Source: Eledone cirrhosa (Eukaryota; Mollusca; Cephalopoda; Octopoda; Eledonidae). From it: a DNA stretch of 64,000 nucleotides. Below, in pieces: positions 25,470 to 39,020 of the stretch. The DNA lies in the NCBI GenBank assembly GCA_964016885.1, contig OZ024744.1, positions 24,102,798 through 24,166,797 on the forward strand, in the 5' to 3' direction. A program made the position numbers and the translations under genes. Under the pieces are notes generated by a model. It did not search any database. It was given only the letters and a program-made list of their open reading frames with translations, and had not been told where the DNA came from. How positions within the stretch are numbered: position 1 is the first letter of the stretch; each line of letters starts with the position of its first letter.

Positions 25470-28400
25470 TTATTATAAAACTCATTTTAACAACAGTTGA
25501 ATCTTAAGAACTGATTCGTTTTAACAACAGATGAATCTTAAGATAAACCTCGTTTTAACAACAGTTGCATCTTAAGAACTGGCTCGTTTAAACAACAGTT
25601 GAATCTTAAGATAAAACTCGTTTTAACAACAGTTGAATCTTAAGATAAACTCGTTTTAACAACAGTTGAATCTTAAGAACTGACTCGTTTTAACAACAGC
25701 TGAATCTTTAGATAAAACTCGTATTAACAACAGTTGAATCTTAAGAACTGACTCGTTTTATCAACAGTTCAACCTTAAGAACTGACTCGTTTTAACAACA
25801 GTTGAATCTTCAAATAAAACTCGTTTTAACAACAGTTGAATCTTAAGAACTGACTCGTTTTAACAACAGTTGAATGTTATGATAAAACTCGTTTTAACAA
25901 CAGTTGAATCTTAAGAACTGACTCTTTTTAACAACAGTTGAATCTTAAGATAATACTCGTTTTAACAACAGTTGAATTTTAAGATAAAATTCGTTTTAAC
26001 AATAGTTGAATGTTAAGAACTCTTTCGTTTTAACAACAGTGCAAACTTAAGAGCTGACTCGTTTTAACAACAGCTGAATCTTATGATAAAACTCATTTTA
26101 ACAACAGTTGAATCTTAAGATAAAACTCGTTTTACCAACAGTTGAATCTTAAGCACTGTCTCGTTTTAACAACAGTTGAATCTTAAGATAAAACTCGTTT
26201 TAACAACAGTTGAATCTTAAGAACTAACTCGTTTTAACAACAGTTGAATCTTTTGATAAAACCCATTTTAACAACAGTTGAATCTTAAGATTAAACTCGT
26301 TTTAACAATAGTTGAATCTTAAGAACTGACTCGTTTTAACAACAGTTGAATCTTAAGAACTGACTCGTTTTATCAACATTTCAACCTTAAGAACTGACTA
26401 GTTTTAACAACAGTTGAATCTTCAAATAAAATTCGTTTTAACAACAGTTGAATCTAAAGAACTGACTCGTTTTAACAACAGTTGAATCTTATGATAAAAC
26501 TCATTTTAACAACAGTTGAATCTTAAGATAAAACTCGTTTTAACAACAGTTGAATCTTAAGCACTGTGTCGTTTTAACAACATTTGAATCTTAAGATAAA
26601 ACTCGTTTTAACAACAGTTGAATCTTAAGAACTGACTCGTTTTAACAACAGTTGAATCTTAAGAACTGACTCGTTTTAACAACAGTTGAATCTTAAGATA
26701 AGACTCGTTTTAACAACAGTTGAATCTTAAGAACTGACTCGTTTTATCAACATTTCAACCTTAAGAACTGACTCGTTTTAACAACAGATGAATCTTCAAA
26801 TAAAACTCGTTTTAACAACAGTTGAATCTTAAGAACTGACTCGTTTTAACAACAGTTGAATCTTAAGAACTGATTCGTTTTAACAACAGTTCAAACTTAA
26901 GAACTGACTCGTATTAACAACAGTTGAATCTTATTATAAAACTCATTTTAACAACAGTTGAATCTTAAGAACTGATTCGTTTTAACAACAGATGAATCTT
27001 AAGATAAACCTCGTTTTAACAACAGTTGCATCTTAGGAACTGGCTCGTTTAAACAACAGTTGAATCCTAAGATAAAACACGTTTTAACAACAGTTGAATC
27101 TTAAGAACTGACTCGTTTTAACAACAGTTGAATCTTAAGATAAACTCGTTTTAACAACAGTTGAATCTTAAGAAATGACTCGTTTTAACAACAGCTGAAT
27201 CTTAAGATAAACCTCGTATTAACAACAGTTGAATCTTAAGAACTGACTCGTTTTATCAACAGTTCAACCTTAAGAACTGACTCGTTTTAACAACAGTTGA
27301 ATCTTAAGAACTGATTCGTTTTAACAACAGTTCAAACTTAAGAACTGACTCGTATTAACAACTGTTGAATCTTATTATAAAACTCATTTTAACAACAGTT
27401 GAATCTTAAGAACTGATTCGTTTTAACAACAGATGAATCTTAAGATAAACCTCGTTTTAAAAACAGTTGCATCTTAAGAACTGGCTCGTTTAAACAACAG
27501 TTGAATCTTAAGATAAAACTCGTTTTAACAACAGTTGAATCTTAACATAAAATTCGTTTTAACAATAGTTGAATGTTAAGAACTCTTTCGTTTTAACAAC
27601 AGTGCAAACTTAAGAGCTGACTCGTTTTAACAACAGTTGAATCTTATGATAAAACTCATTTTAACAACAGTTGAATCTTAAGATAAAACTCGTTTTAACA
27701 ACAGTTGAATCTTAAGCACTGTCTCGTTTTAACAACAGTTGAATCTTAAGATAAAACTCGTTTTAACAACAGTTGAATCTTAAGAACTGATTCGTTTTAA
27801 CAACAGCTGAATCTTAAGTTAAACTCGTTTTAACAACAGTTGAATCTTAAGATAAAACTGGTTTTAACAACAGTTGTATCTTAAGAACTGATTCGTTTTA
27901 ACAACAGATGAATCTTAAGATAATCCTCGTTTTAACAACAGTTGCATCTTGAGAACTGGCTCGTTTAAACAACAGTTGAATCTTAAGATAAAACTCGTTT
28001 TAACAACAGTTGAATCTTAAGAACTGACTCGTTTTAACAACAGTTGAATCTTAAGATAAAACTCGTTTTAACAACAGTTGAATCTTAAGAACTGACTCAT
28101 TTTAACAACAGTTGAATCTTAAGATAAATCTCGTTTTAACAACAGCTGAATCTTAAGATTAAACTCGTTTTAACAACAGTTGAATCTTAAGACAAAACCC
28201 GTTTTAACAACAGTTGAATCTTAAGAACTGTCTCGTTTTAACGACAGTTGAATCTTAAGAACTGACTCGTTTTAACAACAGCTGAATCTTAAGATTAAAC
28301 TCGTTTTAACAACAGTTGAATCTTAAGACAAAACCCGTTTTAACAACAGTTTAATCTTAAGAACTGACTCGTTTTAACAACAGTTGAATCTTAAGATAAA

Positions 28401-30563
28401 ATTCGTTTTAACAACAGTTGAATCTTAAGAACTGACTCGTTTTATAAACAGTTCAACTTTAAGAACTGACTCATTTTAACAACTGTTGAATCTTCAAATA
28501 AAACTCGTTTTAACAACAGTTGAATATTAAGAACTGACTCGTTTTATAAACAGTTCAACTTTAAGAACTGACTCGTTTTAACAGCAGTTGAATCTTAATC
28601 TAAAACTCGTTTTAATAACAGTTGAAGCTTAAGATAAAACTCGTTTTAACAACAGTTGAATATTAAGAACTTACTCGTGTTAACAACAGGTGAATTTTAA
28701 GATAAAACTCGTTTTAACAACAGTTGAATCTTAAGAACTGACTCGTTTTATCAACAGTTCAACCTTAAGAACTGACTCATTTTAACAAAAGTTGAATCTT
28801 CAAATAAAACTCGTTTTAACAACAGTTGAATGTTAAGAACTGATTCGTTTTAACAACAGTTGAATCTTAAGAACTGTCTCGTTTTAACGACAGTTGAATC
28901 TTAAGATAAACCTCGTTTTAACAACAGTTTAATCTTAAGAACTGACTCGTTTTAACAACAGTTGAATCTTAAGATAAAACTCGTTTTAACAACAGTTGAA
29001 TCTTAAGATAAAACTCGTTTTAACAACAGTTGAATCTTAAGAACTGACTCGTTTTAATAACAGTTGAATCTTAAGATAAAACTCGTTTTAACAACAGTTG
29101 AATCTTAAGAACTGACTCGTTTTAACAACAGCTGAAGTTTAAGATAAAACTCGTTTTAACAACAGTTGAATCTTAAGAACTGACTCGTTTTATCAACAGT
29201 TCAACCTTAAGAACTGACTCATTTTAACAAAAGTTGAATCTTCAAATAAAACTCGTTTTAACAACAGTTGAATGTTAAGAACTGATTCGTTTTAACAACA
29301 GCTGAATCTTAAGATAAACTCGTTTTAACAACAGTTGAATCTTAAGATAAACCTCGTTTTAACAACAGTTTAATCTTAAGAACTGACTCGTTTTAACAAC
29401 AGTTGAATCTTAAGATAAAATTCGTTTTAACAACAGTTGCATCTTAAGAACTGACTCGTTTTAACAACAGTTGAATCTTAAGATAAAACTCGTTTTAACA
29501 ACAGTTGAATCTTAAGAACTGTCTCGTTTTAACAACAGTTGAATCTTAAGAACTGACTCGTTTTAACAACAGTTGAATCTTATGATAAAACTCATTTTAA
29601 CAACAGTTGAATCTTAAGAACTAACTCGTTTTAACAACAGTTGAATCTTAAGAACTGACTCGTTTTAACAACAGTTGAATCTTAAGAACTGACTCGATTT
29701 ATAAACAGTTCAACCTTAAGAACTGACTCGTTTTAACAACAGTTGAATCTTCAAATAAAACTCGTTTTAACAACAGTTGAATATTAAGAACTGACTCGTT
29801 TTAACAGTAGTTGAATCTTAATATAAAACTCGTTTTAACAACAGTTGAATCTTTAGATAAACCTCGTTTTAACAACAGTTTAATCTTAAGAACTGACTCG
29901 TTTTAACAACAGTTGAACCTTATATAACATTCGTTTTAACAACAGTTGAATCTTAAGAACTGATTCGTTTTAACAACAGTTCAAACTTAAGAACTGACTC
30001 GTTTTAACAACAGCTGAATCTTAAGATGAAACTCGTTTTAACAACAGTTGAATCTTAAGAACTGACTCGTTTTAACAACAGATGAATCTTAAGATAAACC
30101 TCGTTTTAACAACAGTTGAATCTTAAGAACTGATTCGTTTTAACAACAGCTGAATCTTAAGATAAACTCATTTTAACAACAGCTGAATCTTAAGATAAAA
30201 CTCGTTTTAACAACAGTTGAATCTTAAGAACTGATTCGTTTTAACAACAGATGAATCTTGAGATAAAACTCGTTTTAACAACAGTTGCATCTTAAGAACT
30301 GGCTCGTTTAAACAACAGTTGAATCTTAAGGTAAAACTCGTTTTAACAACAGTTGAATCTTAAGAACTGACTCGTTTTAACAACAGTTAAATCTTAAGAT
30401 AAAACTCGTTTTAACAACAGTTGAATCTTAAGAACTGACTCGTTTTATCAACAGTTCAACCTTAAGAACTGACTGGTTTTAACAACAGTTGAATCTACAA
30501 ATAAAACTCGTTTTAACAACAGTTGAATCTAAAGAACTGACTCGTTTTAACAACAGTTGAATC
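25470..30563. repeat. HOR family 3, copy 1 (5,094 bp)
   Basis: This is the first copy of a tandem pair with a period of 5,094 bp. Five or more rare-variant pairs give this same offset: CTTATTAT 25,469/30,563; GCACTG 26,561/31,655; GAGCTG 26,051/31,145 and 27,614/32,708; CAACTTT 28,454/33,548; GATGAATCTTGAG 30,250/35,344. The left kilobase also contains the right copy of the 1.1-kb local duplication, so that event came before the 5,094-bp one. Private differences from copy 2 include GACTAGTT near 26,398 and GCACTGTGTCG at 26,561. Confidence 0.9.
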
Positions 30564-33500
30564 TTATTATAAAACTCATTTTAACAACAGTTGAATCTTA
30601 AGAACTGATTCGTTTTAACAACAGATGAATCTTAAGATAAACCTCGTTTTAACAACAGTTGCATCTTAAGAACTGGCTCGTTTAAACAACAGTTGAATCT
30701 TAAGATAAAACTCGTTTTAACAACAGTTGAATCTTAAGATAAACTCGTTTTAACAACAGTTGAATCTTAAGAACTGACTCGTTTTAACAACAGCTGAATC
30801 TTTAGATAAAACTCGTATTAACAACAGTTGAATCTTAAGAACTGACTCGTTTTATCAACAGTTCAACCTTAAGAACTGACTCGTTTTAACAACAGTTGAA
30901 TCTTCAAATAAAACTCGTTTTAACAACAGTTGAATCTTAAGAACTGACTCGTTTTAACAACAGTTGAATGTTATGATAAAACTCGTTTTAACAACAGTTG
31001 AATCTTAAGAACTGACTCTTTTTAACAACAGTTGAATCTTAAGATAATACTCGTTTTAACAACAGTTGAATTTTAAGATAAAATTCGTTTTAACAATAGT
31101 TGAATGTTAAGAACTCTTTCGTTTTAACAACAGTGCAAACTTAAGAGCTGACTCGTTTTAACAACAGCTGAATCTTATGATAAAACTCATTTTAACAACA
31201 GTTGAATCTTAAGATAAAACTCGTTTTACCAACAGTTGAATCTTAAGCACTGTCTCGTTTTAACAACAGTTGAATCTTAAGATAAAACTCGTTTTAACAA
31301 CAGTTGAATCTTAAGAACTAACTCGTTTTAACAACAGTTGAATCTTTTGATAAAACCCATTTTAACAACAGTTGAATCTTAAGATTAAACTCGTTTTAAC
31401 AATAGTTGAATCTTAAGAACTGACTCGTTTTAACAACAGTTGAATCTTAAGAACTGACTCGTTTTATCAACATTTCAACCTTAAGAACTGACTCGTTTTA
31501 ACAACAGTTGAATCTTCAAATAAAACTCGTTTTAACAACAGTTGAAACTTAAGAACTGACTCGTTTTAACAACAGTTGAATCTTATGATAAAACTCATTT
31601 TAACAACAGTTGAATCTTAAGATAAAACTCGTTTTAACAACAGTTGAATCTTAAGCACTGTCTCGTTTTAACAACATTTGAATCTTAAGATAAAACTCGT
31701 TTTAACAACAGTTGAATCTTAAGAACTGACTCGTTTTAACAACAGTTGAATCTTAAGAACTGACTCGTTTTAACAACAGTTGAATCTTAAGATAAGACTC
31801 GTTTTAACAACAGTTGAATCTTAAGAACTGACTCGTTTTATCAACATTTCAACCTTAAGAACTGACTCGTTTTAACAACAGATGAATCTTCAAATAAAAC
31901 TCGTTTTAACAACAGTTGAATCTTAAGAACTGACTCGTTTTAACAACAGTTGAATCTTAAGAACTGATTCGTTTTAACAACAGTTCAAACTTAAGAACTG
32001 ACTCGTATTAACAACAGTTGAATCTTATTATAAAACTCATTTTAACAACAGTTGAATCTTAAGAACTGATTCGTTTTAACAACAGATGAATCTTAAGATA
32101 AACCTCGTTTTAACAACAGTTGCATCTTAGGAACTGGCTCGTTTAAACAACAGTTGAATCCTAAGATAAAACACGTTTTAACAACAGTTGAATCTTAAGA
32201 ACTGACTCGTTTTAACAACAGTTGAATCTTAAGATAAACTCGTTTTAACAACAGTTGAATCTTAAGAACTGACTCGTTTTAACAACAGCTGAATCTTAAG
32301 ATAAACCTCGTATTAACAACAGTTGAATCTTAAGAACTGACTCGTTTTATCAACAGTTCAACCTTAAGAACTGACTCGTTTTAACAACAGTTGAATCTTA
32401 AGAACTGATTCGTTTTAACAACAGTTCAAACTTAAGAACTGACTCGTATTAACAACAGTTGAATCTTATTATAAAACTCATTTTAACAACAGTTGAATCT
32501 TAAGAACTGATTCGTTTTAACAACAGATGAATCTTAAGATAAACCTCGTTTTAAAAACAGTTGCATCTTAAGAACTGGCTCGTTTAAACAACAGTTGAAT
32601 CTTAAGATAAAACTCGTTTTAACAACAGTTGAATCTTAACATAAAATTCGTTTTAACAATAGTTGAATGTTAAGAACTCTTTCGTTTTAACAACAGTGCA
32701 AACTTAAGAGCTGACTCGTTTTAACAACAGTTGAATCTTATGATAAAACTCATTTTAACAACAGTTGAATCTTAAGATAAAACTCGTTTTAACAACAGTT
32801 GAATCTTAAGCACTGTCTCGTTTTAACAACAGTTGAATCTTAAGATAAAACTCGTTTTAACAACAGTTGAATCTTAAGAACTGATTCGTTTTAACAACAG
32901 CTGAATCTTAAGATAAACTCGTTTTAACAACAGATGAATCTTAAGATAAAACTGGTTTTAACAACAGTTGTATCTTAAGAACTGATTCGTTTTAACAACA
33001 GATGAATCTTAAGATAATCCTCGTTTTAACAACAGTTGCATCTTGAGAACTGGCTCGTTTAAACAACAGTTGAATCTTAAGATAAAACTCGTTTTAACAA
33101 CAGTTGAATCTTATGAACTGACTCGTTTTAACAACAGTTGAATCTTAAGATAAAACTCGTTTTAACAACAGTTGAATCTTAAGAACTGACTCATTTTAAC
33201 AACAGTTGAATCTTAAGATAAATCTCGTTTTAACAACAGCTGAATCTTAAGATTAAACTCGTTTTAACAACAGTTGAATCTTAAGACAAAACCCGTTTTA
33301 ACAACAGTTGAATCTTAAGAACTGTCTCGTTTTAACGACAGTTGAATCTTAAGAACTGACTCGTTTTAACAACAGCTGAATCTTAAGATTAAACTCGTTT
33401 TAACAACAGTTGAATCTTAAGACAAAACCCGTTTTAACAACAGTTTAATCTTAAGAACTGACTCGTTTTAACAACAGTTGAATCTTAAGATAAAATTCGT

Positions 33501-35657
33501 TTTAACAACAGTTGAATCTTAAGAACTGACTCGTTTTATAAACAGTTCAACTTTAAGAACTGACTCGTTTTAACAACTGTTGAATCTTCAAATAAAACTC
33601 GTTTTAACAACAGTTGAATATTAAGAACTGACTCGTTTTATAAACAGTTCAACTTTAAGAACTGACTCGTTTTAACAGCAGTTGAATCTTAATCTAAAAC
33701 TCGTTTTAATAACAGTTGAAGCTTAAGATAAAACTCGTTTTAACAACAGTTGAATATTAAGAACTTACTCGTGTTAACAACAGGTGAATTTTAAGATAAA
33801 ACTCGTTTTAACAACAGTTGAATCTTAAGAACTGACTCGTTTTATCAACAGTTCAACCTTAAGAACTGACTCATTTTAACAAAAGTTGAATCTTCAAATA
33901 AAACTCGTTTTAACAACAGTTGAATGTTAAGAACTGATTCGTTTTAACAACAGTTGAATCTTAAGAACTGTCTCGTTTTAACGACAGTTGAATCTTAAGA
34001 TAAACCTCGTTTTAACAACAGTTTAATCTTAAGAACTGACTCGTTTTAACAACAGTTGAATCTTAAGATAAAACTCGTTTTAACAACAGTTGAATCTTAA
34101 GATAAAACTCGTTTTAACAACAGTTGAATCTTAAGAACTGACTCGTTTTAATAACAGTTGAATCTTAAGATAAAACTCGTTTTAACAACAGTTGAATCTT
34201 AAGAACTGACTCGTTTTAACAACAGCTGAAGTTTAAGATGAAACTCGTTTTAACAACAGTTGAATCTTAAGAACTGACTCGTTTTATCAACAGTTCAACC
34301 TTAAGAACTGACTCATTTTAACAAAAGTTGAATCTTCAAATAAAACTCGTTTTAACAACAGTTGAATGTTAAGAACTGATTCGTTTTAACAACAGCTGAA
34401 TCTTAAGATAAACTCGTTTTAACAACAGTTGAATTTTAAGATAAACCTCGTTTTAACAACAGTTTAATCTTAAGAACTGACTCGTTTTAACAACAGTTGA
34501 ATCTTAAGATAAAATTCGTTTTAACAACAGTTGCATCTTAAGAACTGACTCGTTTTAACAACAGTTGAATCTTAAGATAAAACTCGTTTTAACAAGAGTT
34601 GAATCTTAAGAACTGTCTCGTTTTAACAACAGTTGAATCTTAAGAACTGACTCGTTTTAACAACAGTTGAATCTTATGATAAAACTCATTTTAACAACAG
34701 TTGAATCTTAAGAACTAACTCGTTTTAACAACAGTTGAATCTTAAGAACTGACTCGTTTTAACAACAGTTGAATCTTAAGAACTGACTCGATTTATAAAC
34801 AGTTCAACCTTAAGAACTGACTCGTTTTAACAACAGTTGAATCTTCAAATAAAACTCGTTTTAACAACAGTTGAATATTAAGAACTGACTCGTTTTAACA
34901 GTAGTTGAATCTTAATATAAAACTCGTTTTAACAACAGTTGAATCTTTAGATAAACCTCGTTTTAACAACAGTTTAATCTTAAGAACTGACTCGTTTTAA
35001 CAACAGTTGAACCTTATATAACATTCGTTTTAACAACAGTTGAATCTTAAGAACTGATTCGTTTTAACAACAGTTCAAACTTAAGAACTGACTCGTTTTA
35101 ACAACAGCTGAATCTTAAGATGAAACTCGTTTTAACAACAGTTGAATCTTAAGAACTGACTCGTTTTAACAACAGATGAATCTTAAGATAAACCTCGTTT
35201 TAACAACAGTTGAATCTTAAGAACTGATTCGTTTTAACAACAGCTGAATCTTAAGATAAACTCATTTTAACAACAGCTGAATCTTAAGATAAAACTCGTT
35301 TTAACAACAGTTGAATCTTAAGAACTGATTCGTTTTAACAACAGATGAATCTTGAGATAAAACTCGTTTTAACAACAGTTGCATCTTAAGAACTGGCTCG
35401 TTTAAACAACAGTTGAATCTTAAGGTAAAACTCGTTTTAACAACAGTTGAATCTTAAGAACTGACTCGTTTTAACAACAGTTAAATCTTAAGATAAAACT
35501 CGTTTTAACAACAGTTGAATCTTAAGAACTGACTCGTTTTATCAACAGTTCAACCTTAAGAACTGACTGGTTTTAACAACAGTTGAATCTACAAATAAAA
35601 CTCGTTTTAACAACAGTTGAATCTAAAGAACTGACTCGTTTTAACAACAGTTGAATC
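30564..35657. repeat. HOR family 3, copy 2 (5,094 bp)
   Basis: The second copy of the 5,094-bp unit begins inside a monomer at 30,548-30,564. There, sequence that should continue as CTTAAAATAAAAC (as it does at 35,658) instead switches to CTTATTATAAAAC from the start of the unit. This gives a well-defined duplication joint within about 16 bases. The last 1.5 kb (from about 34,190) is duplicated again by the 2.4-kb event to its right. The copy differs from copy 1 by scattered substitutions only; I noticed no monomer-level indel. Confidence 0.9.
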
Positions 35658-36633
35658 TTAAAATAAAACTCGTTTTAACAACAGTTGAATCTTAAGAACT
35701 GACTCATTTTAACAACAGTTGAATCTTAAGATAAAACTCGTTTTAACAACAGCTGAATCTTAAGATTAAACTCGTTTTAACAACACTTGAATCTTAAGAC
35801 AAAACCCGTTTTAACAACAGTTGAATCTTAAGAACTGTCTCGTTTTAACGACAGTTGAATCTTAAGAACTGACTCATTTTAACAACAGTTGAATCTTCAA
35901 ATAAAACTCGTTTTAACAACAGTTGTATCTTAAGAACTGATTCGTTTTAACAACAGCTGAATCTTAAGATAAACTCGTTTTAACAACAGTTGAATCTTAA
36001 GATAAAACTCGTTTTAACTACAGTTGAATCTTAAGAACTGACTCGTTTTAACAACAGCTGAATCTTAAGATAAAACTCGTTTTAACAACAGTTGAATCTT
36101 AAGAACTGATTCGTTTTAACAACAGATGAATCTTAAGATAAACCTCGTTTTATCAACAGTTGCATCTTAAGAACTGGCTCGTTGAAACAACAGTTGAATT
36201 TTAAGATAAAACTCGTTTTAACAACAGTTGAATCTTAAGAACTGACTCGTTTTATCAACAGTTCAACCTTAAGAACTGACTCATTTTAACAACAGTTGAA
36301 TCTTCAAATAAAACTCGTATTAACAACAGTTGAATCTTAAGAACTGACTCGTTTTATCAACAGTTCAACCTTAAGAACTGACTCGTTTTATAAACAGTTC
36401 AACTTTAAGAACTGACTCGTTTTAACAACAGTTGAATCTTCAAATAAAACTCGTTTTAACAACAGTTGAATCTAAAGAACTGACTCGTTTTAACAACAGT
36501 TGAATCTTAAGATAAAACTCGTTTTAACAACAGTTGAATCTTAAGAACTGACTCATTTTAACAACAGTTGAATCTTAATATAAAACTCGTTTTAACAACA
36601 GCTGAATCTTAAGAACTGTCTCGTTTTAACGAC
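34190..36633. repeat. HOR family 4, copy 1 (about 2.44 kb)
   Basis: This unit overlaps the end of HOR family 3 copy 2 and repeats to the right with a period of 2,444 bp: GAAGTTT at 34,228/36,672, TATATAAC at 35,015/37,459, GAATCTAC at 35,585/38,029 and GCTCGTTGAA at 36,177/38,621. The offset drops to 2,410 near 36,574/38,984 because this copy has an extra 34-bp monomer of the TATAAACAG type at about 36,379-36,412. The joint with copy 2 lies at about 36,610-36,650. Confidence 0.84.
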
Positions 36634-39020
36634 AGTTGAATCTTAAGAACTGACTCGTTTTAACAACAGCTGAAGTTTAAGATAAAACTTGTTTTAACAA
36701 CAGTTGAATCTTAAGAACTGACTCGTTTTATCAACAGTTCAACCTTAAGAACTGACTCATTTTAACAAAAGTTGAATCTTCAAATAAAACTCGTTTTAAC
36801 AACAGTTGAATGTTAAGAACTGATTCGTTTTAACAACAGCTGAATCTTAAGATAAACTCGTTTTAACAACAGTTGAATCTTAAGATAAACCTCGTTTTAA
36901 CAACAGTTTAATCTTAAGAACTGACTCGTTTTAACAACAGTTGAATCTTAAGATAAAATTCGTTTTAACAACAGTTGCATCTTAAGAACTGACTCGTTTT
37001 AACAACAGTTGAATCTTAAGATAAAACTCGTTTTAACAACAGTTGAATCTTAAGAACTGTCTCGTTTTAACAACAGTTGAATCTTAAGAACTGACTCGTT
37101 TTAACAACAGTTGAATCTTATGATAAAACTCATTTTAACAACAGTTGAATCTTAAGAACTAACTCGTTTTAACAACAGTTGAATCTTAAGAACTGACTCG
37201 TTTTAACAACAGTTGAATCTTAAGAACTGACTCGTTTTATAAACAGTTCAACCTTAAGAACTGACTCGTTTTAACAACAGTTGAATCTTCAAATAAAACT
37301 CGTTTTAACAACAGTTGAATATTAAGAACTGACTCGTTTTAACAGTAGTTGAATCTTAATATAAAACTCGTTTTAACAACAGTTGAATCTTTAGATAAAC
37401 CTCGTTTTAACAACAGTTTAATCTTAAGAACTGACTCGTTTTAACAACAGTTGAACCTTATATAACATTCGTTTTAACAACAGTTGAATCTTAAGAACTG
37501 ATTCGTTTTAACAACAGTTCAAACTTAAGAACTGACTCGTTTTAACAACAGCTGAATCTTAAGATGAAACTCGTTTTAACAACAGTTGAATCTTAAGAAC
37601 TGACTCGTTTTAACAACAGATGAATCTTAAGATAAACCTCGTTTTAACAACAGTTGAATCTTAAGAACTGATTCGTTTTAACAACAGCTGAATCTTAAGA
37701 TAATCTCATTTTAACAACAGCTGAATCTTAAGATAAAACTCGTTTTAACAACAGTTGAATCTTAAGAACTGATTCGTTTTAACAACAGATGAATCTTAAG
37801 ATAAAACTCGTTTTAACAACAGTTGCATCTTAAGAACTGGCTCGTTTAAACAACAGTTGAATCTTAAGGTAAAACTCGTTTTAACAACAGTTGAATCTTA
37901 AGAACTGACTCGTTTTAACAACAGTTAAATCTTAAGATAAAACTCGTTTTAACAACAGTTGAATCTTAAGAACTGACTCGTTTTATCAACAGTTCAACCT
38001 TAAGAACTGATTGGTTTTAACAACAGTTGAATCTACAAATAAAACTCGTTTTAACAACAGTTGAATCTAAAGAACTGACTCGTTTTAACAACAGTTGAAT
38101 CTTAAAATAAAACTCGTTTTAACAACAGTTGAATCTTAAGAACTGACTCATTTTAACAACAGTTGAATCTTAAGATAAAACTCGTTTTAACAACAGCTGA
38201 ATCTTAAGATTAAACTCGTTTTAACAACAGTTGAATCTTAAGACAAAACCCGTTTTAACAACAGTTGAATCTTAAGAACTGTCTCGTTTTAACGACAGTT
38301 GAATCTTAAGAACTGACTCATTTTAACAACAGTTGAATCTTCAAATAAAACTCGTTTTAACAACAGTTGGATCTTAAGAACTGATTCGTTTTAACAACAG
38401 CTGAATCTTAAGATAAACTCGTTTTAACAACAGTTGAATCTTAAGATAAAACTCGTTTTAACTACAGTTGAATCTTAAGAACTGACTCGTTTTAACAACA
38501 GCTGAATCTTAAGATAAAACTCGTTTTAACAACAGTTGAATCTTAAGAACTGATTCGTTTTAACAACAGATGAATCTTAAGATAAACCTCGTTTTATCAA
38601 CAGTTGCATCTTAAGAACTGGCTCGTTGAAACAACAGTTGAATTTTAAGATAAAACTCGTTTTAACAACAGTTGAATCTTAAGAACTGACTCGTTTTATC
38701 AACAGTTCAACCTTAAGAACTGACTCATTTTAACAACAGTTGAATCTTCAAATAAAACTCGTATTAACAACAGTTGAATCTTAAGAACTGACTCGTTTTA
38801 TCAACAGTTCAACCTTAAGAACTGACTCGTTTTAACAACAGTTGAATCTTCAAATAAAACTCGTTTTAACAACAGTTGAATCTAAAGAACTGACTCGTTT
38901 TAACAACAGTTGAATCTTAAGATAAAACTCGTTTTAACAACAGTTGAATCTTAAGAACTGACTCATTTTAACAACAGTTGAATCTTAATATAAAACTCGT
39001 TTTAACAACAGCTGAATCTT
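36634..39020. repeat. HOR family 4, copy 2 (about 2.4 kb)
   Basis: This is the second copy of the 2.4-kb unit. Its first complete GAAGTTT monomer (36,672) is followed by AAACTTG, where copy 1 has GAAACTCG, so each copy has private changes. The right part (about 37.5-39.3 kb) also matches 19.3-21.0 kb at an offset of 18,240 and the 50-51.5 kb region at an offset of 12,502 (38,029/50,531; 38,621/51,123). This block has therefore been copied widely across the array. Confidence 0.83.
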
